NCBI GenBank assembly: GCA_023440965.1
Contig: JAEZRC010000007.1
Location: 248,001 to 312,000, forward strand
DNA from: Bacillota bacterium
Lineage (GTDB): Bacteria > Bacillota > Clostridia > Oscillospirales > Ruminococcaceae
Direction: 5' to 3'
Length of the DNA stretch: 64,000 nucleotides
Below are positions 26,836-35,147 of the stretch, piece after piece. The notes under the pieces were generated by a model that saw nothing but the letters and a program-made list of their open reading frames with translations, did no database searches and was not told where the DNA came from. The position numbers and the translations under genes were made by a program. Position 1 is the stretch's first letter. Each line of letters begins with the position of its first letter.

Positions 26836-28035
26836 ATGGAAAAGTTTGAAGTTGTTATTCTTGGCAATGATATAAATGTTTATAGCGTTGCAAGAGCATT
26901 TTATGAAGAGTATGGTGTTGTCAGCAATGCTTTCGGGCTCTCAGTTGGTGGAATAAATGTTGGTAGTAAAATTGTTAATTACAAGTTTATTCCGAATATT
27001 GATAAAACAGAAGCATTTTTACCGACTGTCAATAGTTTTGCTAAAGAGCATTCAGATAAAAAAGTTTTTGTTCTTGGCTGTGGTGATAACTATATTGAAG
27101 TAATTGCTGAAAACAAGGATAAGTATGAAAGCAATATTATTACACACTGCCCAAGTCTTGATGATATAAGAAAGCTTATTAGAAAAGAAGATTTCTACGA
27201 GCTTTGCGATAAATACGGCGTTGAAAGACCAAAGACATTTATTCATAATAAAGATACTGGTCTTGACTTCAATCTTGATTTTGAGGCTCCATTTATTTTA
27301 AAGCCATCAAACAGCGTTATGTACTGGGACTTCCCTTTTGAGGGAAAGAAAAAAGTTTTTAAACTTAATTCAAGAGAAGAACTAAATTCTACACTTGATA
27401 AGGTTTATAAATCAGGCTATACAGATCATATGATTATTCAGGAATTTATTCCTGGTAATGATACAGCAATGAGAGTTCTTACAAACTATTCTGACTCAAA
27501 CGGAAAAGTCAAAATGATGGCACTTGGTCACGTTCTTCTTGAGGAACATACGCCAAAGGGCATTGGTAATCACGCTGTTATTATTACTGAACCTAACACA
27601 GAACTTATGGAAAAGTATAAGAAATTCCTTGAAGAAATTGGCTTTGTCGGCTTTTCAAACTTTGACATTAAATATGATGAAAGGGATAATAAATTTAAAG
27701 CATTTGAAATTAACGTACGTCAGGGTAGAAGTAACTTCTATGTTACTGCTGGTGGATGTAATATTGCAAAATGCCTTGTTGAAGAATATATAGAGAAAAA
27801 AGATAAAGAAACAGAATTTGTCACAAACAAAATTTTGTGGATGGTTGTTCCTAAAAAAGTTGCTTTCAAGTATATTCCTGAATATAAGGATGAAATGCAG
27901 AAGCTAATTAAAGAAAATAAATGCATCAATCCCCTTTTCTACAAAAAGGATAAAAAACTTATAAGAAACTTAAGACTTATAAAAGCTTATTTGGCTTATT
28001 ACAAAAAGTACAAGGATTATGGTAACGGACGATGA
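26836..28035 (+). CDS. ATP-grasp D-aspartate ligase (Asl type)
   Basis: 399-residue ATP-grasp enzyme resembling, as I recall it, Enterococcus faecium D-aspartate ligase. Matching blocks are VILGNDINVYSVARAFYEEYG, VLGCGDNYIEVI, EDFYELCDKYGVERPKTFI, ILKPSNSVMYWDFPFEGKKKVF, IIQEFIPGNDTAMRVL and FEINVRQGRSNFYVT (metal-binding Glu/Asn). Such ligases attach D-Asp by its beta-carboxyl to the epsilon-amino group of L-Lys in the peptidoglycan precursor. It starts 12 bases after the amidotransferase and overlaps the racemase gene, as expected for a pathway unit. Confidence 0.88.
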   Translation: MEKFEVVILGNDINVYSVARAFYEEYGVVSNAFGLSVGGINVGSKIVNYKFIPNIDKTEAFLPTVNSFAKEHSDKKVFVLGCGDNYIEVIAENKDKYESNIITHCPSLDDIRKLIRKEDFYELCDKYGVERPKTFIHNKDTGLDFNLDFEAPFILKPSNSVMYWDFPFEGKKKVFKLNSREELNSTLDKVYKSGYTDHMIIQEFIPGNDTAMRVLTNYSDSNGKVKMMALGHVLLEEHTPKGIGNHAVIITEPNTELMEKYKKFLEEIGFVGFSNFDIKYDERDNKFKAFEINVRQGRSNFYVTAGGCNIAKCLVEEYIEKKDKETEFVTNKILWMVVPKKVAFKYIPEYKDEMQKLIKENKCINPLFYKKDKKLIRNLRLIKAYLAYYKKYKDYGNGR

Positions 28036-28748
28036 AAAAAAAGCTTGGTATTCTCGGCGGTATGGGTTCATATGCTACACAGGTATTCTTCAAGAATATT
28101 CTTGACCATACTAAAGTGAACTGCGATAATGATCACCTTGATATAATTATATACAATCATTCGAGCATTCCTGACAGAACTGAGTACATTCTTTCAGGAA
28201 AAGAAGACGAATTATTTGACGTTCTGCTTGAAGATTGCAGGATGCTTCAAAATATGGGTGCGCAGCATATAGCTATTTCCTGCAATACTTCACATTATTT
28301 TGCTGACAGACTTCAGGATAATATTGATATTCCGATTATAAATATGGTTCGTGAAACTGTAAACGAGATATATTCAAAAGTAAAAAAGATTAAAAAAATT
28401 GGTATTATGGCAACGGAAGGTACTGTATTAAGTGATATTTACGGAAAAGAATGCAAAAAACTTGGAATAGAGGCTGTATATCCTTCTCCTGAGATGCAGG
28501 AAAAAGTAACAGATATAATCTATAATCAGATTAAGCGTTCACTTCACGGTAATTACGAAGAATTTCTTGAAATTGCTGACGAACTTCTTGGTATGGGTGC
28601 CGAAGTAATTGTATTATCATGTACAGAATTATCTGTATTTAAAAGCGAGCATAATCTACCATCTATTTATGTTGATGCACTTGATGTATTAACAAAGAAG
28701 TGTATTGTTTTAAGCGGGGGTTTATATGAAGAAGTTAAGCTTAAATAG
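28032..28748 (+). CDS. Aspartate/glutamate racemase family protein (probable aspartate racemase)
   Basis: 238 residues with the two catalytic cysteines of the PLP-independent family: Cys84 in AISCNTSHYF and Cys197 in LSCTELSVF. The start LGILGGMGSYAT is typical of aspartate racemases. It overlaps the ligase gene by ATGA and the next gene by 23 bases. It would supply D-Asp to the ligase encoded just upstream, as in enterococci, where racemase and ligase genes are also paired. Confidence 0.9.
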   Translation: MKKKLGILGGMGSYATQVFFKNILDHTKVNCDNDHLDIIIYNHSSIPDRTEYILSGKEDELFDVLLEDCRMLQNMGAQHIAISCNTSHYFADRLQDNIDIPIINMVRETVNEIYSKVKKIKKIGIMATEGTVLSDIYGKECKKLGIEAVYPSPEMQEKVTDIIYNQIKRSLHGNYEEFLEIADELLGMGAEVIVLSCTELSVFKSEHNLPSIYVDALDVLTKKCIVLSGGLYEEVKLK

Positions 28749-31245
28749 TATTTTTGAATTATTAAATAGTCATAATCTTGTTGTAGATAAGAAAATTAGT
28801 GGCAACGATATTTGCTATATTTCTTACAATTCCCGTGATATAAAAGAAAATAGTCTTTTTTTCTGTAAGGGCGCTGCTTTTTCTGAAAAATATCTTGAAA
28901 TGGCACAGAACTATGGTGCTGTATGTTACATTTCTGAAAAAAAATATAATGATAACACAGATTTTATTATTGTAAATAATGTCAGAGAAGCAATGGCTTT
29001 TGTTGCTAATATGTTTTATGATAATGCGTACAACAAGCTTAATCTTGTTGGTATAACAGGAACAAAAGGGAAAAGCACAACAGCATATTATGTCAAATAT
29101 ATTCTTGATGAATATATGAATGACCTTGCTGAACCAAAAACGGCAATAGTATCTTCTATCGATACCTATGACGGAGTAATAAATAAGGAATCACTTCTGA
29201 CTACTCCAGAAGCTCTTGATCTTCACAAGCATTTTGATAATGCTGTTAACACTGGTATCAAATATTTCACTATGGAAGTTTCCTCGCAGGCTCTAAAATA
29301 TGACAGAGTTCTTGGCGTTAAATATAAAATTGGTGCTTACCTTAATTTTGGTGAAGACCATATCAGTAGCATTGAGCATAGTGATATTGAAGATTATTTT
29401 ACATCAAAAATGAAGCTTTTCTCACAATCCGAAATTGCCTGCATCAACCTTGATGATGACACAAGTCAAAGAGCTTTAGGATATGCAAAGGATTGCAAGA
29501 GAATTATTACCTTTAGCCAGAAAGATAAAAATGCTAATGTATATGGCTATAACGTAAAAAAAGAAGGAAATGATATTACTTTCACTGTAAAGACAAGTAA
29601 CTTTACAAAAGATTTTAGAATAACCATGCCTGGTCTTTTTAATGTTTATAACGCTTTATGTGCAATTTCAATTTGTATAGCTCTTGATATTCCTGAAAGC
29701 TATATGTATAAAGGTTTAATGAAGGCTCGTGCTTCCGGAAGAATGGAAGCTTACTCAAATGCCGACAAAAGCATTATTGCTATCGTTGACTATGCTCATA
29801 ACTCATTAAGCTTTGAAAACCTATATAAATCTGTTATGGAAGAATATAAAGGTAAAAAAATCATTACTGTTTTTGGTTGTCCTGGTAAAAAAGCCATTAA
29901 TAGACGTCGCGACCTTGGTACACTTGCAGGTAAATTCTCTAATAAAGTTGTTATTACCGAAGAAGATTTTGGTGAGGAACCATTAATAAATATCTGTAAT
30001 GATATTGCTGGTTTTGTAAAGGCACAGAACTGTCCATATGATATTGTTGAGAACAGAGGTGCCGCTATAAAAAAAGCAATACTTGATTGTGATAGCGACA
30101 GTGTAATTCTTATAACAGGTAAAGGTAATGAAACAAGACTCAAGAGAGGTTCGGTTTATGAGCCTTGTGAAACTGATGTTTTTTATGCTAAAAAATATTT
30201 AAGAGAATATGATATTATCCATAAACTTGACAAGAGTGAAATTATTAAAAATATTCATGATATCTTCCCTTCTCTTCAAAAGCATTCACTTATTCAAAAT
30301 GCAAATGAAAAATTTTATACAGATAAACATCTTAGAGATTTCAATATCATTAATAAAATTGACAAGGAAGATTCTGTTGAGAATATATTTGATATTCTCC
30401 CTGCTCTAAAAAAGAAATCAGGGCAGACTATTGTAATTAAATATGGCGGAAGCGCTCTTGAAAACATAGAACTAATACAGACAATTCTTGAGGATATTGG
30501 TGTACTATCAATCTGTAACATTAATATTGTTCTTGTGCACGGTGGCGGAAAAGCAATTACAGCAATGCTTAATAAGCTTGGCATCAAAACTGAATTTATT
30601 GACGGATACAGAAAGACAACGCCTGAGGTTGCACAAGTTGCTGAAATGGTTTTGAAAGGAAATATAGGTTCAGATCTTGTTAATTCACTAAAGAAATTTA
30701 GCCTTAATGGTGTTTCAATTTCAGGGAAAGACGGTAATCTAATTACTGCAACTAAAAAGCATGTTGACGATGCTGATATTGGAATGGTGGGTGAAGTCGT
30801 TTCCGTTGATACAACAATTATAAATACGCTTGTATCTGCTGGATATATTCCTGTAATCTCGCCTATTGCTTCAAGTGAAGAATATGAAACACTTAACATC
30901 AATGCTGATGATCTTGCATGCAATATTGCTACTGCACTAAAAGCAGATAAGTTAATATTCCTTACAGACATTGATGGAATTTTACTTGATCAAAACAATC
31001 CGCAGACTGTTATTCGTTCACTTGATATTAAGCGAGCAAAGGATCTTATTGACAGTGGGTTTGTTGGTGGAGGAATGATTCCGAAGCTATTGAATTGTGT
31101 TCAAGCTGTTTCAAATGGTGTAAGCTGTGTTTCAATTATTGATGGCAGAAGAAAACACACTATTCTCCTTGAAAGCCTTTCAGAAAAGAACTATGGAACT
31201 TTAATCTACAAAAGTGATGCACAACCTTCAATATTAATTAAATAA
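28726..31245 (+). CDS. MurE-like Mur ligase fused to ArgB-like N-acetylglutamate kinase
   Basis: 839 residues. Residues 1-485 are a MurE-type ligase: N-domain ISYNSRDIKENSLFFCKGAAF, ATP loop GITGTKGKSTTAYY at 109-122, EVSSQALKYDRVLG and EDYFTSKMKLF. Where meso-DAP-adding MurE has DNPR, this protein reads TEEDFGEEP, so DAP is unlikely and L-Lys plausible. Residues 566-835 are a complete ArgB-like amino-acid kinase (VIKYGGSAL, LVHGGGKAI, NINADDLACNIA, FLTDIDGI, GGGMIPK). Residues 490-565 are a linker made of two 32-residue copies, 16/32 identical, resembling the ArgB N-terminal helix. Last gene of the operon. The fusion is rare to my knowledge, and the reason for it is unknown. Confidence 0.9.
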   Translation: MKKLSLNSIFELLNSHNLVVDKKISGNDICYISYNSRDIKENSLFFCKGAAFSEKYLEMAQNYGAVCYISEKKYNDNTDFIIVNNVREAMAFVANMFYDNAYNKLNLVGITGTKGKSTTAYYVKYILDEYMNDLAEPKTAIVSSIDTYDGVINKESLLTTPEALDLHKHFDNAVNTGIKYFTMEVSSQALKYDRVLGVKYKIGAYLNFGEDHISSIEHSDIEDYFTSKMKLFSQSEIACINLDDDTSQRALGYAKDCKRIITFSQKDKNANVYGYNVKKEGNDITFTVKTSNFTKDFRITMPGLFNVYNALCAISICIALDIPESYMYKGLMKARASGRMEAYSNADKSIIAIVDYAHNSLSFENLYKSVMEEYKGKKIITVFGCPGKKAINRRRDLGTLAGKFSNKVVITEEDFGEEPLINICNDIAGFVKAQNCPYDIVENRGAAIKKAILDCDSDSVILITGKGNETRLKRGSVYEPCETDVFYAKKYLREYDIIHKLDKSEIIKNIHDIFPSLQKHSLIQNANEKFYTDKHLRDFNIINKIDKEDSVENIFDILPALKKKSGQTIVIKYGGSALENIELIQTILEDIGVLSICNINIVLVHGGGKAITAMLNKLGIKTEFIDGYRKTTPEVAQVAEMVLKGNIGSDLVNSLKKFSLNGVSISGKDGNLITATKKHVDDADIGMVGEVVSVDTTIINTLVSAGYIPVISPIASSEEYETLNINADDLACNIATALKADKLIFLTDIDGILLDQNNPQTVIRSLDIKRAKDLIDSGFVGGGMIPKLLNCVQAVSNGVSCVSIIDGRRKHTILLESLSEKNYGTLIYKSDAQPSILIK

Positions 31246-31247
31246 GT

Positions 31248-31278
31248 AAAAGAGCCTGAATAAATCAGGCTCTTTTTA
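31248..31278 (+). terminator. Terminator of the D-Asx operon
   Basis: AAAAGAGCCTGA / TCAGGCTCTTTTT stem with a 5-base loop and T tail immediately after the last gene. Confidence 0.88.
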
Positions 31279-31316
31279 ATTGTTAAAACGAAATTTATAG
31301 TATTATTAATAAATTA

Positions 31317-31847
31317 TTATTTTGTAATAACCCGTGCATTAGAAATTCCTATATCTTTTGTTCCCGATGCAATAAAACCAAAAGTAACATCAAAACCGAC
31401 TTCTACCTTTTTATTGTGAGTAACAGGAGAGAAAGTGAACTTATTCCCCTCTTTTATATAAGAAACATTCCAAACCTGCGTGATATCTGTTCCTTCTGGT
31501 AAAGTTATTTCAACAATCCAGTCTGAAACCTCATTGTCAGTTTTATTCAAAATTTTTGCGTCAAACTGAACATTATTCTTTGTATCATCACTCCAGCTAT
31601 TGCTTGTTTTAAAATTTACAGACACTATTCCATCGGATGATGAGGAGTTATTAGAGTTGCTTATACTGCTGTCAGTGTCTGATAAATCATTATTACTGCT
31701 ACTATCTTTTACATTCAAATATGTATTGATTGATATTTTTTTAGCTGGTTTTTGAAATGCTCCCATATTAATCAACGTTAACACTATTAAGCCAATAAAC
31801 AAAAATATAAAAATTATCAGCGAGATAATCAGCGCTTTTCTTTTCAA
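31317..31847 (-). CDS. Membrane-anchored protein with CBM2-like carbohydrate-binding domain
   Basis: 176 residues from a TTG at 31847 preceded by AAGGAGAG. One membrane helix (residues 5-26, ALIISLIIFIFLFIGLIVLTLI), then a Ser/Asn-rich linker, then about 95 residues shaped like CBM2: NSWSDDTKNNVQFDAKILNKT, SDWIVEITLPEGTDITQVWN, and FDVTFGFIASGT. The domain has conserved Trp residues used for sugar stacking. Likely displayed outside the cell, perhaps on wall glycans or plant polysaccharide. Confidence 0.75.
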   Translation of the reverse strand: MKRKALIISLIIFIFLFIGLIVLTLINMGAFQKPAKKISINTYLNVKDSSSNNDLSDTDSSISNSNNSSSSDGIVSVNFKTSNSWSDDTKNNVQFDAKILNKTDNEVSDWIVEITLPEGTDITQVWNVSYIKEGNKFTFSPVTHNKKVEVGFDVTFGFIASGTKDIGISNARVITK

Positions 31848-31977
31848 AAAAATCTCTCCTTTTTTTACTATTATATTTATTTTATACCAAAAAAGAAAAA
31901 AATTCAATAGATAAATATATATCACATTTAAATGATTCTGAATAATATGTATTATAAAAATAGAAAGTGTGATTTAA

Positions 31978-32892
31978 TTGGATATATACATTGTGCAGCA
32001 AGGAGATACAATCTGGAAAATATCTAAGAAATTTGGTATATCACCACAACGAATAATTGCGGATAATGGATTAGCATTCCCTAACAGAATTGCAGTAGGC
32101 CAGGCTTTACTTATACTGTTTCCTGATCAGACATACACAATAAAAGCTGGTGATAATCTTTTAACTATAGCTGATAAATACAATACAACTGTTAATTCAT
32201 TAATTCGAAATAATCCAGAACTTATACTTGACCCAGTTTTAAATATCGGGCAGACAATAACTATTAATTTCAAAAATAAAAAAGAAGGTAGTATTGTTAC
32301 AAATGGTTATGCATATCCTTTCATTAATTGGCGTGTTCTTATGAGAACTCTCCCCTATCTAACAAAACTTACTATATTCGGATATGGCTTTACAGAGAAC
32401 GGCGATTTAATAAATATTGATGATGAGCCACTAATCAGAATGGCTTATCAGTTTAATGTTGCGCCGATTATGCTTCTGTCTTCTCTGACCGAAGAAGGTA
32501 ATTTTAGCGGATTACGTGCAAATTACCTTTTCAATAATATTAATGCACAAAATGCATTAATTATGAAAATAATAAACACAATGAAATATAAAGGTTATCT
32601 TGGTATTGATATTGATTTTGAATATATTAATCAGCAGGATGCACAGGCTTATCTTGATTTTCTAACCAATATTACAAAGCAATTGAAAAATGAAGGCTTC
32701 TCTGTAAATGTCGATCTTGCACCAAAAATCTCATCAACACAAAGAGGTCTATTATATGAAGCTCATAATTATCCGAAAATTGGTGAGATTGCAGATACAG
32801 TTTTACTTATGACTTATGAATGGGGATATACTTATGTACATTATCATATAATTAAAAAAGCCCCTACCGTAATGGTAGGGGCTTTAACTTAA
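31978..32892 (+). pseudogene. LysM-GH18 cortex-lytic type hydrolase (SleL/YaaH-like), cut by the prophage
   Basis: Two N-terminal LysM repeats (residues 1-46 IVQQGDTIWKISKKFGI, and 50-95 TIKAGDNLLTIADKYN) are followed by a GH18 barrel with catalytic motif GIDIDFEYI. The frame is normal through LLMTYEWGYTY; family members continue GPP there, but here it runs into VHYHIIKKAPTVMVGALT from phage DNA and stops. Full-length relatives have about 425 residues; this has 304, so the last barrel strands are missing. The 3' end should lie beyond the right edge. TTG start at 31978. Confidence 0.87.
32854..32885 (-). terminator. Terminator of the prophage late operon
   Basis: Perfect 12-bp arms AAAGCCCCTACC / GGTAGGGGCTTT (32857-32868, 32874-32885) with a 5-base loop and a T run on the minus strand, just past the last lysis gene and just inside attL. 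Confidence 0.9.
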
Positions 32893-33080
32893 TTACTTAC
32901 TAATTTAATTGCAACACCAATCACTGCAGCTCCAACAGTCGCAAGGACCCACATTATAAGATTGAGCTTAGTATTAATGACTGCAAACTGTGTTTCGCCT
33001 TTAGCAAGCTGTTTTTCCTGATCATCAACTTTTTTTTGAAGATCTTTCATAGCTTCACAAGGACAACTTTTTTCGCCCAT
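32889..33080 (-). CDS. XhlA-like small membrane lysis protein
   Basis: 63 residues: a coiled-coil N-terminal half (DLQKKVDDQEKQLAKGETQF) and one C-terminal membrane helix (LIMWVLATVGAAVIGVAIKL). This is the layout of XhlA-type holin partners. Directly after the holin gene and last in the late operon. Confidence 0.75.
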   Translation of the reverse strand: MGEKSCPCEAMKDLQKKVDDQEKQLAKGETQFAVINTKLNLIMWVLATVGAAVIGVAIKLVSN

Positions 33081-33275
33081 TTATGCCTCCTTGTCTACTT
33101 CAGGCAAGCCAGCAACGCTTGTAAGTAATGAGATTACACCTGCAAGAGCCGATGCAGATACAACAATTGCCCAGTTTACATCTGCTATGATTGCCGACGT
33201 TCCGATTGTTGCGACTGCTGTCTGTGCTACTGTTTTGATTGCTCTGATACCTGCTGCTTTAAACCATTTTTTCAT
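33081..33275 (-). CDS. Phage holin (r1t-like)
   Basis: 64 residues with two predicted membrane segments (IKTVAQTAVATIGTSAII and WAIVVSASALAGVISLLTS) and a charged C-terminus, as in holins of the r1t type that permeabilise the membrane at lysis. Lies between the amidase and the XhlA-like gene. Confidence 0.8.
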   Translation of the reverse strand: MKKWFKAAGIRAIKTVAQTAVATIGTSAIIADVNWAIVVSASALAGVISLLTSVAGLPEVDKEA

Positions 33276-33292
33276 AATAATATCCTTTCTTC

Positions 33293-34261
33293 TTACGGTT
33301 TTATTAACTTACCCTTTTGGAGTAAGTTCAACATTTTTGTGTTTTGTGTTGCGGTGCCTGAATAATTTATAATGCCGTTTGCCTTTGCAATTTGAGCACG
33401 ATAATTATATGAACTATTTTCCTTAATAGCACTTAATCCTGATGCGATTGAAACTCCTTTGTAAGGTGTTACTTTGAAATAAGTGACTGCTGGCTTTGGC
33501 ACTGGTTTCGGTGCTGAAGCCTTAGGCGGAACTGTAACGTTTGCGGTTGATGTTCCACAAGGTATTTTTATAACGTTGCCTGCATAAATGGTAACAGGTG
33601 CTGTATGCCCGTTAAACGCTAATAATTCATTGATACGGTTGCCATTTCCAAGCTTGTTTTGAGCTATCCCCCACCAGCTGTCACCTGGTTGTACTTTATA
33701 TGATATGTAGTTTTGTTTTGCTGGTATGGTTGCAACAAGTTTTTTATTTACTTCATCTGCAATATATGGGAACTTGCTTGAAAGGTACGGACCAGGGCAA
33801 GCAGTCGCTTTAAAATACTTATGCATAGTCAGATTGCCAGTCTTGTCACCAGTAAAATTAAGCTTTTTAATACCATTCCTTTTACAGATGTCAACACATA
33901 ATGCAATAAGCTTGGATATTGCTTTATCTGATACGTGCCAGTTAGGAGCACCACCGTCATTAGCTACTTCAATAGTAATAGCCTGATTGTCATTTTCACG
34001 GCTATCACTACACCAAGAACTGTTGACCTCCTCACAATACATCGCTACTCTGCCATTACTGTCAATTCCATAATTGGATGAGCCACCACGTGATGGCCTT
34101 GCAAAATCATTTCCTACACCTTCAAGAGTGCCATTACATGCCATATGGTGTATTGTAATTTTTTTGATAGTGTCAAGGCGACCATCTTTAAGGACACCAT
34201 TAATATAGTTCCCCCTGTTGGGAGAAATTTTTGTATAATTAACCAACGAACTATTGCTCAT
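33293..34261 (-). CDS. N-acetylmuramoyl-L-alanine amidase endolysin with LysM
   Basis: 322 residues. Residues 10-175 form an Amidase_2/PGRP domain with zinc ligands in ITIHHMACNGT and in CPGPYLSSKFP (His and Cys). A LysM repeat follows (YKVQPGDSWWGIAQNKLGN), then a Pro-rich linker and a C-terminal wall-binding repeat (SIASGLSAIKENSSYNYRAQIAKANGI, NYSGTATQN). Releases progeny by cutting the stem peptide from MurNAc. The start at 34261 (MSNSSLVNYT) is chosen over two nearby Met codons; GAAAGG lies about 10 bases upstream. Confidence 0.9.
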   Translation of the reverse strand: MSNSSLVNYTKISPNRGNYINGVLKDGRLDTIKKITIHHMACNGTLEGVGNDFARPSRGGSSNYGIDSNGRVAMYCEEVNSSWCSDSRENDNQAITIEVANDGGAPNWHVSDKAISKLIALCVDICKRNGIKKLNFTGDKTGNLTMHKYFKATACPGPYLSSKFPYIADEVNKKLVATIPAKQNYISYKVQPGDSWWGIAQNKLGNGNRINELLAFNGHTAPVTIYAGNVIKIPCGTSTANVTVPPKASAPKPVPKPAVTYFKVTPYKGVSIASGLSAIKENSSYNYRAQIAKANGIINYSGTATQNTKMLNLLQKGKLIKP

Positions 34262-34280
34262 AAATATCATATCCTTTCTT

Positions 34281-35147
34281 TTATTTCCATTTGCCAATTG
34301 CAGTTGCACAATATCTAACTGCTTGAGCATTAATAGCTGCACCATTCATTGTGTGCAAGAATACCACCCCTGTAGGTGTTGGTGTAGTACCAATAATAGC
34401 GTTTTGTGTTGAAGATAATGATGCAACAGTGGATACAGTAACAGTAGGGATTTCCCCAGTCAAAAATGCTGCTGGAAAAGTCCACGTTACCCTTCCTGTT
34501 GAATCAGTTGTCTGCGAGGCAACATATGTTTTACATATCATTGTACCATCAGAAAATTTTATAAAACTTCCGTTTGCATTTGAGCCACTGTCAATTATTT
34601 TTCCAGGTTCATATTTACCATCCTTGCATATCAACATCTGACCTTCTGTTGGTGCAGTAGGTAAAACTGGAGTCCCTTGTATCTCATTGCAATTGTTTGA
34701 CACAATTTTGTTTACAAATCCACATACTGCAGGATCACTTCTTGTGTCTATAATTGTTAGAGTCGTTCCACTCTTAACAACAGTAGCAAGCTGTATTTGA
34801 TATAATGTACTGGTCTTTGACAAATCTCCTTGGATTGCCTTAAGTATAATTCCATTACCAGCTTCAGAATATTCTGCAACAGCTTTATATGTACCATCTG
34901 TATCAAGTGTAATATTGGTATCTTCAAAATGTTTGTAAGCTCCATTAATAAATACACCACCAGCTGAAGCTTTAACTGTTGTAGCATCTATTTTTGTTAC
35001 TTTACAAGCTAATGATGTTGATACATTTTCACCTGCAGGAACTAAAATACCGTTTGAGAACATAGCACCATATAACTCACGAAAGTCTGCTGAATTATAC
35101 CTTGTATTTTCGGTGTTATCATAAGGCATCAAAAGTGTTTTACCCAT
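34281..35147 (-). CDS. Tail fibre / receptor-binding protein candidate
   Basis: 288 residues, beta-rich and low in charge (MGKTLLMPYDNTENTRYNSADFRELYGAMF at the start). The C-terminal domain (GSFIKFSDGTMICKTY, then VTWTFPAAFLTGEIPTVTVS, ending YCATAIGKWK) has the pattern of phage tail-fibre tip domains. Position after the large tail protein and before lysis genes fits a host-recognition protein. AAGGAGG precedes the ATG. Confidence 0.75.
   Translation of the reverse strand: MGKTLLMPYDNTENTRYNSADFRELYGAMFSNGILVPAGENVSTSLACKVTKIDATTVKASAGGVFINGAYKHFEDTNITLDTDGTYKAVAEYSEAGNGIILKAIQGDLSKTSTLYQIQLATVVKSGTTLTIIDTRSDPAVCGFVNKIVSNNCNEIQGTPVLPTAPTEGQMLICKDGKYEPGKIIDSGSNANGSFIKFSDGTMICKTYVASQTTDSTGRVTWTFPAAFLTGEIPTVTVSTVASLSSTQNAIIGTTPTPTGVVFLHTMNGAAINAQAVRYCATAIGKWK

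Noticed and set aside
30315..30971. 218-residue reverse-strand gene opposite the ArgB domain
   Set aside because: Antisense shadow of a clearly conserved kinase domain; low-complexity Ser/Ile-rich translation without family resemblance.
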